A DNA stretch of 64,000 nucleotides from Oscillatoria sp. SIO1A7 (GTDB lineage: Bacteria > Cyanobacteriota > Cyanobacteriia > Cyanobacteriales > Laspinemataceae), in NCBI GenBank assembly GCA_010672965.1, contig JAAHFN010000003.1:62001-126000 (forward strand), read 5' to 3'. The notes under the pieces are model-generated. The model was not told the DNA's origin and made no database searches. It worked only from the letters and a program-made list of their open reading frames with translations. How positions within the stretch are numbered: the first letter of the stretch is position 1; the number at the start of each line of letters is the position of its first letter. Below, piece after piece: positions 27,136-34,318 of the stretch. The position numbers and the translations under genes were made by a program.

Positions 27136-27168
27136 AGAAACCCGGTTTTTCCAAAAAACCGGGTTTCT
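27136..27168. terminator. AGAAACCCGG hairpin repeat upstream of the ARPP-2-like gene
   Basis: AGAAACCCGGTTTTT and AAAAAACCGGGTTTCT form a strong stem of about 15 bp, followed by ATTTTT. The same hairpin type occurs at 31014-31048 and 53036-53068. Structurally it is a terminator, but it is a dispersed repeat and here lies 46 bp before a start codon, not after a gene. Confidence 0.6.
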
Positions 27169-27213
27169 ATTTTTATCGTAGCGTCACTATATTATCTGTT
27201 TACTTGAATCATA

Positions 27214-28425
27214 ATGGCTGCGAAAAATAAGCTTTTGCAAGAGCTGGGGCTGCGGGGACTGTCGATCGCTCCGTCTCAGGTTCGCGGGGCAATTAGAATA
27301 GTGCCCCTTTTGCGCAAAAATGTCCGCTACGACTTGCGCCTAGAACGCCGCGCTTATAACGAAGATTTAACAATAGTTTCCTTAGAAGGGCAAATGCTCG
27401 AAGAGGGAATGAAGTATATCTCCTATGTGCCCCACGGTTTGGTTTTGTCTTGGAGCAATGACGGTTCTGCGATCGCGGCAATGGGCGCGCAAATGAAAGA
27501 GGGGCAAATGAAATCCGATGCCCAGTCTTCTAGAAATGAAGGTAAAAAGTTCGCCAGCGCTCGGGTGCTGCACCGAATGGCCAAGCGAGAAGACAAAAAT
27601 CGGCTCAGGTTTTTACCGCTTCATCTAGCAATGGAAGGTTTTTTAGCCTCGTTTTTTTCTGGGCCGTCCATCGCTTGGAGCGAATATTCCCAGGAAGCCC
27701 TTTCCCACGGACTCGGGTCGCGCTGGGAAATGTCTTTTGGCGGACGAGCTATATCTGGTTTTGAGGATGCTTTGCGAGTATTCGAGATTCACGAAAAACA
27801 GGTGGGAGTATTGGTATTTGTCGCTGAAGCCTTGGCCTCGGCTTTCGTCCTGCCGACTCCCGAGGATTATCGCGCTTTACATCAGAGCTTGCTGGAAGAT
27901 TTTTACGGCGAACTTATTTTTCAATACGCCCTAATGTACGACACCAACTATCCGATGGATGTCTCCGTTGACGAAGAGCTAATTAATAATGTCGCGGACT
28001 TGAGGGAGGCTGTCGAGAAAATGCGAATGCATTGGGCTGAGTTTCAGGGCTTTATGGCGGCGAATCTCTTGCAGCGGCCATTGCAGAACAAGCGGGTCTA
28101 TACTGCAGGGCGATTTCTATTGCAGCGCTTTATGACAGACCTCGACCCGAAGCAAGAGAATCATATTGGAGAAGCGATCGCTCGGGATAGCGGCGAAATC
28201 GAGTATCTAAAAACTTACCGCTTATCTGCGGCTCAGACTAAGCGAGTCTATTTATTAAGTAAGCTATCAGAATCTGACTGGAACTTAGAGGCGACAGCTA
28301 GTAAGCTATTCACCAGTAAGGACGAATTGGTTATCCGCCTAGAGCGGGCTGGTTTCGGCTACTTGCTCAAGCAAAATTTGCTAGAAATAGCGCAAAAAAA
28401 CCGCAAAAAAAGGCGGCGTAATTAA
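27214..28425 (+). CDS. Conserved protein, possible ARPP-2 domain with C-terminal helix-turn-helix
   Basis: This 403-residue soluble protein opens LSIAPSQVRGAIRIVPLLR and continues with YDLRLERRAYNEDLTIVSLE. This resembles the ARPP-2 domain (ARG and rhodanese-phosphatase-superfamily-associated protein), but I could not confirm it. The C-terminal about 60 residues, beginning LSKLSESDWNLEATASKLF, look like a Fis-type helix-turn-helix that starts from an unphosphorylated phage-like DNA-binding segment. Basic residues (KNRKKRRRN) close the protein. ARPP-2 proteins occur with ADP-ribosyl-glycohydrolases and phosphatases, but no such neighbours are present. The ATG at 27214 is the natural start. The function is not known. 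Confidence 0.7.
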   Translation: MAAKNKLLQELGLRGLSIAPSQVRGAIRIVPLLRKNVRYDLRLERRAYNEDLTIVSLEGQMLEEGMKYISYVPHGLVLSWSNDGSAIAAMGAQMKEGQMKSDAQSSRNEGKKFASARVLHRMAKREDKNRLRFLPLHLAMEGFLASFFSGPSIAWSEYSQEALSHGLGSRWEMSFGGRAISGFEDALRVFEIHEKQVGVLVFVAEALASAFVLPTPEDYRALHQSLLEDFYGELIFQYALMYDTNYPMDVSVDEELINNVADLREAVEKMRMHWAEFQGFMAANLLQRPLQNKRVYTAGRFLLQRFMTDLDPKQENHIGEAIARDSGEIEYLKTYRLSAAQTKRVYLLSKLSESDWNLEATASKLFTSKDELVIRLERAGFGYLLKQNLLEIAQKNRKKRRRN

Positions 28426-28497
28426 TTAGCAGATAGCTTTTAGCTGTCAGCGGTCAGCTTTTTCCGCACTGGCTCATTTTCCTATAGCTTGTCCCCC

Positions 28498-29241
28498 CTA
28501 CTCCCCTGCTCCCGGCTCCCCCGCTCCTTGTCCCCAAGTCCCCAATTCTCCCAGTCCCCCCTGCTCCCTTGCCCCTTCCGCTTCTAAATACTCAAAGTTA
28601 GGATATTCAAGTATAGGTGCATATATTTTAGCATCCGTTTTCTTGAACTGGTTGCTAATGCTTCCAGTCAGAGCAGCGATTAAAAGATTCGACTCTCGGA
28701 CGCTATCAACTAATCCATTGATATCCCGGTTTTCCCAATAGTCGCTCCCGTCGGTGACATCGCAGGTAATACCTAACTTTTGAGCTTCATCAAGCATTCT
28801 AACGATCGCTAAGTGACAGTTCACAAAATTTTGCATCCCGCCGTATTGAGGATTGCTAGCATACTGGGTTTTGCAAAAGCCCGTCCAGCACCAATCATTA
28901 ACCGATTCTAGAGGAGCTGAATGTGCCGCCAAACCAAATGCCGCTGTTTCGCATCCTTCCCCGGGCAAACTGTCGAAAGCTATGAGATAGGTGGAATCCA
29001 CAGCAGAAAAACTATTGAGAGCGATTTCAGTAGTTTTCAATCCCCTCAGCTTTAAAAAAACATGAGGATCTTGGAGATCGTGTTTGTCCAAGATACAGGC
29101 TTCTCCCTCTATTTCTACCAGTTCTTCGACTCGCTGCAAGGGTAGCTTCAAAGCCAGTTTGCGCAAATGTGCGATTTTATCTCTAACTTCATCAATGCTG
29201 GCAGAGTTTAGTTCCAAATTCCAAGAAATTGTTAATCCCAT
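28498..29241 (-). CDS. Hypothetical protein with repeat-encoded C-terminus
   Basis: This 247-residue soluble protein is not recognised. About 225 N-terminal residues look like a normal globular protein with Cys residues (CETAAFG, NDWCWTGFCKTQYA) and a possible immunity-like or calcium-independent fold that I cannot name. The last about 22 residues (from REQGGLGELGTWGQG onward) are encoded by GGGGAGC/GGGGACA heptamer repeats, and the TAG stop lies within them. The native stop has probably been lost. The ATG at 29241 follows a gap holding a GGACTTACGCA element. It stands alone, convergent with the gene at 27214. Confidence 0.65.
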   Translation of the reverse strand: MGLTISWNLELNSASIDEVRDKIAHLRKLALKLPLQRVEELVEIEGEACILDKHDLQDPHVFLKLRGLKTTEIALNSFSAVDSTYLIAFDSLPGEGCETAAFGLAAHSAPLESVNDWCWTGFCKTQYASNPQYGGMQNFVNCHLAIVRMLDEAQKLGITCDVTDGSDYWENRDINGLVDSVRESNLLIAALTGSISNQFKKTDAKIYAPILEYPNFEYLEAEGAREQGGLGELGTWGQGAGEPGAGE

Positions 29242-29303
29242 TGTTTTTTAACTCAATGTAAAGGGACTGTCTATTTTAGCGCACCGAGAGCCCTGCATTA
29301 ACA

Positions 29304-29390
29304 GGACTTACGCATGGGCTCTACGCATAGCGACAATTGGGGGTTAATTGCCCTTGCAAACACTAGATATAGATATTTGGCGTAAGTACC
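29304..29390. mobile_element. GGACTTACGCA-type MITE, copy 2
   Basis: The ends GGACTTACGCA and GGCGTAAGTACC are inverted repeats with small mismatches. The interior TGCAAACACTAGATATAGAT matches the copy at 34077-34164. It is the older, more diverged copy. The rest of 29391-29795 carries only AT-rich sequence before the SDR gene. Confidence 0.7.
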
Positions 29391-29795
29391 GATCTAATTT
29401 AATGTTGCTGGTTGCCAACTACTTTAATTTAATTATATGCGCCTGCATTTTGTAACTATTCTCACTTTGGCTTGTAAAAGTAAGCTAAATACTGTTTAAA
29501 GTGAGATATTTTGTCGGAGGCAGTCAGACTAGGGACCAGTTGCTATTAAATTTTACCTTTGGTTGGGCAATAATCTCTGTTAATCCCGACAAATTGAGCT
29601 TTTCAGCTTAATTAGATAAATAAGACAAGCGGTTGCAGGCTCTTGTTTTAGGCCGCTGTTTTGCCAATTTTTGCCTCAAATAGCTCTTTAAATCCCTGTG
29701 ACAGCGATCGCGTTTCTCACTATTTTTGAGTCACAGTCAAGCTTTGTTACATTCCGTTACATTAGGGTTAGCAAAACAAAAAAAGGAGAACGGAC

Positions 29796-30719
29796 ATGAA
29801 AACGACAGCAAAAGTAGCAGGCGGATATAAGGTCAGCGCTCGCGGCATCCTGAACAACTTTGCCATAGAACCGGAGATATATATAGAAGACCCCTCCGGG
29901 ATTCGCGGCAAAACGGCGCTGATTACCGGCGCATCCCGGGGAATTGGGAGAGCCATTACTCTGGAGTTTGCCAAACAAGGGATTGCTAGGTTGTTGTTGG
30001 TTGCTCGCGATAGCAAACGACTCAAGCAGGTGGCAGAGGAGGCGATACGAGGCAATCCAGAATTGGAGGTAATACCCCTGGTGCTGGATTTGACCGAAAC
30101 CGAGGCAGTTAACTCGGCGATCGCTGAAGTATGGCAGAACCACGGTCCGATTCATATCCTCGTTAATAATGCTGGCGTCGCTCACCAAAGCCCTTTTCTC
30201 AGTTCCGAGACGCACCAATTCCAACAGGAAATAAACGTGAATCTTCTGGGAACTTATGCGATTACCCGAGCGATCGCCCGACGAATGGTAGAGCGGCAAG
30301 AAGGCACTATTATTAATGTCTCTAGCCTGATGGGCAAGCTCGCCGCCCCGACAATGGCCACCTATTCCGCTACTAAGTTTGCTCTGTTGGGCTTCACCCA
30401 AGCTTTGCGGGCAGAATTGGCTCCTTACAAAGTTCGAGTAGTTGCTTTATTGCCCTCTCTGACAGAAACAGACATGGTGCGCGACAAACAATTATTCGGC
30501 TTGGTCTTGCCCGCCACTCCCGAACAAGTAGCGCAAGAATTAGTAGCCGGACTGCGCAACGGTTCTACGGAAATATTGGTGGGATGGCAAGGCAAAATGG
30601 CAGCGATCGCCAACCGCTTTTTCCCCTGGTTGACGGAAGCAATTGTCCGCGTCTTGACCCCGGAATCCAATTCCCACGCTACGGAGAATCCCACTCTTAT
30701 AGTAGGGTGTAGGGTGTAG
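29796..30719 (+). CDS. Short-chain dehydrogenase/reductase (SDR)
   Basis: This 307-residue classical SDR is an NAD(P)-dependent oxidoreductase. The cofactor motif TGASRGIG follows KTALI near residue 43, NNAG near 125, and the active-site Ser-Tyr-Lys set includes INVSSL and YSATK. An N-terminal extension of about 35 residues precedes the fold. AAGGAG at 29783-29788 is an ideal ribosome site for the ATG at 29796. The last residues (LIVGCRV) are read from a GGGTGTA heptamer array, and the TAG stop is that of the repeat, so the native end has probably been replaced. The substrate is unknown. Confidence 0.88.
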   Translation: MKTTAKVAGGYKVSARGILNNFAIEPEIYIEDPSGIRGKTALITGASRGIGRAITLEFAKQGIARLLLVARDSKRLKQVAEEAIRGNPELEVIPLVLDLTETEAVNSAIAEVWQNHGPIHILVNNAGVAHQSPFLSSETHQFQQEINVNLLGTYAITRAIARRMVERQEGTIINVSSLMGKLAAPTMATYSATKFALLGFTQALRAELAPYKVRVVALLPSLTETDMVRDKQLFGLVLPATPEQVAQELVAGLRNGSTEILVGWQGKMAAIANRFFPWLTEAIVRVLTPESNSHATENPTLIVGCRV

Positions 30720-30842
30720 GGTGTGGGAAGTGTGGGGTGTAGGGTGTGGGGTGTAGGGTGTAGGGTGTGAGGTGTAGGGTGTAGGGAGAAGAAGGATGGG
30801 GAAGTGTGGGAAGTGTGGGAAGTGTGGGAAGTGTGGGAAGAA
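30704..30842. repeat. GGGTGTA/G and GGGAAGTGT tandem repeats
   Basis: GGGTGT(A/G) heptamers run from 30704, with the SDR stop codon inside them. They give way to GGGAAGTGT nonamers (about 30798-30840). A complementary CCCACACC series lies at about 30893-30915. An AGAAA/GGGTTTCT hairpin follows at 31014-31048. No gene is seen from 30720 to 31101. Confidence 0.8.
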
Positions 30843-31101
30843 CGCACGCAAAATTTTCTCTTTTCTCCCCAGTCTCCCCCACCTCTGTTCCTACACCCCA
30901 CACCCCACACCCCACGCCCTATTCCCAAGGCACTCAAGACCCGAGCGTATTCGTCTTTAATTGATACTGCAGTCATAATCTGCTATAGAAATCCTAAATA
31001 AAATGCGATATCTGAGAAAACCGGTTTTTTGAAAAAATCGGGTTTCTGGATCCAAATTTTATCATAAACCAAATGCCCAATGCCCAATGCCCTATTCCCT
31101 A

Positions 31102-32934
31102 TTACCCATTACCCTCTACACATTTCCCATCTAAAACAATATATTTTTCTGTTTCAAAAGCAGAACAAGGCTCTACGATATTCGCTAAAGCGGGGAGAGT
31201 TGCGTCCTGGCTGGCGGCAAAAGCTTCCCGGACAGCTAGCACCAGTTTATCCTCGGTTTTGTCCCAGGACAGAAATCCTTTGAGCCAGCGATTCTTGGCA
31301 ATGTAATCCGGGGCAAAAGCCGATCGCTCCAAGAGCCAGAAATCTATGTCGTATTTTTTAATTATCTCTCTTGCGGCTGCTAAGTCGGGGCTGTATTGCG
31401 CTCGAACTAGGGCTAAGGTTCGCTCCCGAAATTGGCTATAGTAACCGACGTGGTAGGGAATGGCGTATTCCCGCCCGACTAAAATCGATCGCTGGCTAAA
31501 GCTGGGGAGGTTGTTGGCTTCTTCCGCGAGGGAAGCGATCGTAATATCTTTGGGTTGTTTCTGAAAAAAACGATAGAGTTCTGTGGCTTTGCCTGTTTTG
31601 TAATAAGTTCGGGGAAAGCGATCGACGCTTATAGGATACAAAACCAAGACGAGCAAAACTAGAACGGCGGCTATTCTGGCTTTCGCGGGTTTGAACCAAT
31701 TAAAGAGAGCATCTAGGAAGACGGCCAGAACAATTCCCGAGGCTAAGGCCAGCAAGACTTGTAGGCTGTGAGTGGTATAGCGAGCGGGTAGATGCAGTCT
31801 GAATAACAAGGCATGGGCGGCCAAGAAGAGGCTGAAAGCTACTAGGGCGATTTGAGGCAAAACGATCGCCCGAGAAGAGAGCTTTTTTAATAACGGAAAT
31901 TTTTGAGGATAAAGTAATAGTAAGGGCAGCAGCAAGCCTAGCCAAGATGCGATCGCCATTCTAGCGGGAACGAAACCACTCCGTTTAGAGGTAATCCAAA
32001 ATGAATAAGGATTGGGGTCGAAAAATTCGCTCCGCCCTCCCGGCCAAAACTCCGGCAAGTTTTTAGCATCTGCGAGGGCGATCGCCGGCCCAAAATCGCT
32101 AGTTTTGAAAACATAAGGCAACATCACTGCTACGGCGATCGCTAATCCCAACAGGGGAAGTTTTGAGTTCTTAGCTTCAAGTTTTGAATTTTGAATTTTG
32201 AATTTTGAATTTTGAATGCCCGATGCTACCCACCCCCAACCCTTCCAACCCACCCCTAGCCCCTCCCAGGAGGGGAGAGGGGACTGCCCGATGCCCGATG
32301 CCCGATGCCCAATTCCCCATTCCCAATTCCCCATTCCCCATTGCAATATTAATATTCCCGATTCGACCAAGACGTATTGGGGATAAAAGAGTCCGGTGAG
32401 AGCGATCGCTACTAAGCAAGGTAGCAATGACTGCCGCTGCAGATAGTATAAAAAAGCCAAAAATAAGGGATAGACAAAGGCTCTGGGGGTGGCGGAAACT
32501 AGGTCATCTTTCATCCAGATGCTTTGGTTGAGAATCAGGGTGGAGATAAATCCAGCTAGGGGAATGGGCAAGAGTCCCATGCAGAGATGAAAGCTGTATA
32601 GGGTAGTAATAATAGCGAGGGCGATCGGTAGGAGCTTATTCAGGAGAAAGGGCGATATGCCCAGATTGGCGATCGTTTGATATAACTGGGTATAGCCTGC
32701 GGGGGCAACAGACTGAAAATAGTCGGCAATTAAATCATTGGGAAATAAGTCTTTATCTAGAAAACGCTGCATCCAAAAAACATGCTGCCTTGCATCGTCT
32801 TGGACGACGTACTCGGCGCTAAAGGCTTTTTGCAGCCCCATCAAGGCGCAGATAATAGCAAAGCTTAGGCTTAGAGCTAACCAAAAGTTGCGATCGCATG
32901 CAGTTATGGTTTTTTGCGGGCGATAATTTAGCAT
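31102..32934 (-). CDS. GT-C-like polytopic membrane protein, paralogue 1 of 4
   Basis: This 610-residue protein with about ten membrane segments is the first of four paralogues in the window. After the first helix comes a loop with YVVQDDARQHVFWMQRF; the acidic pair DD in the first extracytoplasmic loop is typical of GT-C glycosyltransferases using polyprenyl-phosphate sugars. Conserved later motifs are FSQRSILVG and IDFWLLE in the soluble C-terminal domain. A roughly 60-residue stretch (nt 32158-32345), with WGIGHRASGIG and IQNSKFKIQNSK, is repeat-derived and absent from paralogue 2. Its function as a glycosyltransferase is inferred from topology and motif, with no direct proof. The ATG at 32934 is clear. 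Confidence 0.75.
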   Translation of the reverse strand: MLNYRPQKTITACDRNFWLALSLSFAIICALMGLQKAFSAEYVVQDDARQHVFWMQRFLDKDLFPNDLIADYFQSVAPAGYTQLYQTIANLGISPFLLNKLLPIALAIITTLYSFHLCMGLLPIPLAGFISTLILNQSIWMKDDLVSATPRAFVYPLFLAFLYYLQRQSLLPCLVAIALTGLFYPQYVLVESGILILQWGMGNWEWGIGHRASGIGQSPLPSWEGLGVGWKGWGWVASGIQNSKFKIQNSKLEAKNSKLPLLGLAIAVAVMLPYVFKTSDFGPAIALADAKNLPEFWPGGRSEFFDPNPYSFWITSKRSGFVPARMAIASWLGLLLPLLLLYPQKFPLLKKLSSRAIVLPQIALVAFSLFLAAHALLFRLHLPARYTTHSLQVLLALASGIVLAVFLDALFNWFKPAKARIAAVLVLLVLVLYPISVDRFPRTYYKTGKATELYRFFQKQPKDITIASLAEEANNLPSFSQRSILVGREYAIPYHVGYYSQFRERTLALVRAQYSPDLAAAREIIKKYDIDFWLLERSAFAPDYIAKNRWLKGFLSWDKTEDKLVLAVREAFAASQDATLPALANIVEPCSAFETEKYIVLDGKCVEGNG

Positions 32935-32952
32935 TGTATTTTAAAACTTATA

Positions 32953-33093
32953 TATAGCGTTTCTCAAATAAGTGTAATCAAAGAAACGTAGGGGCGATAG
33001 CATCGCGAGCGACTGTCTCGACGCTCCGAACGGTAATTCCCGTACTGGGATGCAACGCCGGTGACACCTTACATCAATTTGAAAACTGCTATA
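32953..33093. mobile_element. TATAGCG-type MITE (family B), copy D
   Basis: It starts TATAGCGTTTCTCAAATAAG and ends TTTGAAAACTGCTATA. It shares TATA (33090-33093) with copy E, which follows directly. It lies 18 bp upstream of the paralogue 1 start codon. Confidence 0.8.
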
Positions 33094-33226
33094 GCGTTTC
33101 TCAAATTGTAATCAACGATCTGGTAGGGGCGACAGCATCCCCGATACTGTCTGGGCTGTAGAACGATAATTCTCATATTGGGATGCTTCGCCCCAAGTAT
33201 CTCACATCAACTTGAGAAACGCTATA
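33090..33226. mobile_element. TATAGCG-type MITE (family B), copy E
   Basis: The ends are TATAGCGTTTCTCAAATTG and CTTGAGAAACGCTATA. Its right end overlaps the end of the gene at 33222-33836 and supplies that gene's last codons, CTA-TAG. Confidence 0.8.
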
Positions 33227-33836
33227 GCTTTTTGGCAATTTCAAGACAATCGCAAGATATCCCCAGCAATAGTCCTTCGGCAATTATCTTTAAGCTATCT
33301 TCTGTGGCGGCGACCCATTGGTTAAGGGTTTTGTCGGCGATGATATCGTTGGTGTGGCTGAGAGTGTCAAAAAAAATCATCGCCAGTACGAGCCAGATTG
33401 CCAATTTAAAGAGAGGCGCGACTTGGCGATAGCGCTGCAATTCCGATCGCTGCCAGTAGAGGACGACTAAGAAGAAACATAGATATAGCAAGACTATTGC
33501 ATCATCTAGTCTATCGGTAAGGTTGGTGCGATCGATGTCTAAGATATAATGAATGGTTCTGTCCAATCCTTCGTGGATGGCCATTAGCTCGTCTAAGCAT
33601 AAGAACAAGAATCCCCAAAAGAGCAGAAACCAGATAAATCCGGCGGATTTCCAGAACTTGGAAAAAGAAACGGTTCTTTGGCGCAGGAAAAAGATGCGCC
33701 CCGCCATAAGAGCGATCGCCAAGAGCTGTAGGGCGGAAAACCAAGTTAGGGCCTCTCCTTCTTTCATGAATTCGTTGGGATAATGTCCCAATGCCAAAGC
33801 GGAGACAATCGCAACCAATATAGCGACTATATCCAT
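33222..33836 (-). CDS. Small polytopic membrane protein of unknown function
   Basis: This 204-residue protein has about six membrane segments. The ATG at 33836 (MDIVAILVAIVSALAL) is taken as the start; the open frame extends to 34013, but that part is translated GGGCATT/GTTCGCAT repeats. A conserved-looking motif FLCLDELMAIHEGL in one helix, with acidic and His residues, suggests a metal or catalytic site similar in style to membrane hydrolases, but the family is not recognised. The stop codon TAG comes from the end of a family B MITE. The gene precedes the paralogue 1 membrane protein on the same strand, separated by two MITEs. Confidence 0.65.
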   Translation of the reverse strand: MDIVAILVAIVSALALGHYPNEFMKEGEALTWFSALQLLAIALMAGRIFFLRQRTVSFSKFWKSAGFIWFLLFWGFLFLCLDELMAIHEGLDRTIHYILDIDRTNLTDRLDDAIVLLYLCFFLVVLYWQRSELQRYRQVAPLFKLAIWLVLAMIFFDTLSHTNDIIADKTLNQWVAATEDSLKIIAEGLLLGISCDCLEIAKKL

Positions 33837-34052
33837 AGAGAGAAAGAATTGGGAAGAGCGGAATTGGGCATGTTCGCATGTTCGCATGTTCGCATTGGAA
33901 TTGGGCATGTTCGCATGTTCGCATTGGGGAACCTCCCCCTCTTGGGATCTCTTGGGAGGGTGCCCTTGGGGTGGGTGGCATTGGGCATTAAGAGCGGTTT
34001 GGGAAATCGCCAAATTATTCTAAACTACCTTTGGGAGGCGGATTTGGTATTA

Positions 34053-34256
34053 TATAGCACTACCGATTAAGGTGTTAGGACTTACGCATAGACTCTATGA
34101 ATAGGGCAACCACGGGGGGATTGCCCCTACAAATACTAGATATGGATAGTTTGCGTAAGTCCTGGGTGTTTGACAGTTACAATATGCGTGCGAGTGCTTA
34201 GATGGCAGGACTTTAGCTGACTGCTGACTGCTGACGGCTAATCGCTTACTGCTATA
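34053..34256. mobile_element. Composite element: TATAGCA repeat interrupted by a GGACTTACGCA MITE
   Basis: The outer repeat starts TATAGCACTACCGATTAAGG and ends TTACTGCTATA. At 34077-34164 it is split by a MITE with ends AGGACTTACGCA and TGCGTAAGTCCT. GGTGTT is duplicated at the junctions (34071-34076 and 34165-34170). An uninterrupted copy at 53102-53209 shows GGTGTT once (53117-53122), which fixes the insertion site. The element ends 62 bp before the start of the caspase-STAND gene. Confidence 0.85.
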
Positions 34257-34318
34257 GCAGTTGAAATTGGTTATGATGCAAGATAACCAAATCCGAGCTA
34301 AATCCGAGCTAAATCGCT

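Noticed and set aside
30893-30920. Spaced CCCACACC units considered as a CRISPR array
   Set aside because: The units are contiguous 7-mers without spacers. No direct repeats of 23-40 bp with unique spacers occur anywhere in the window.
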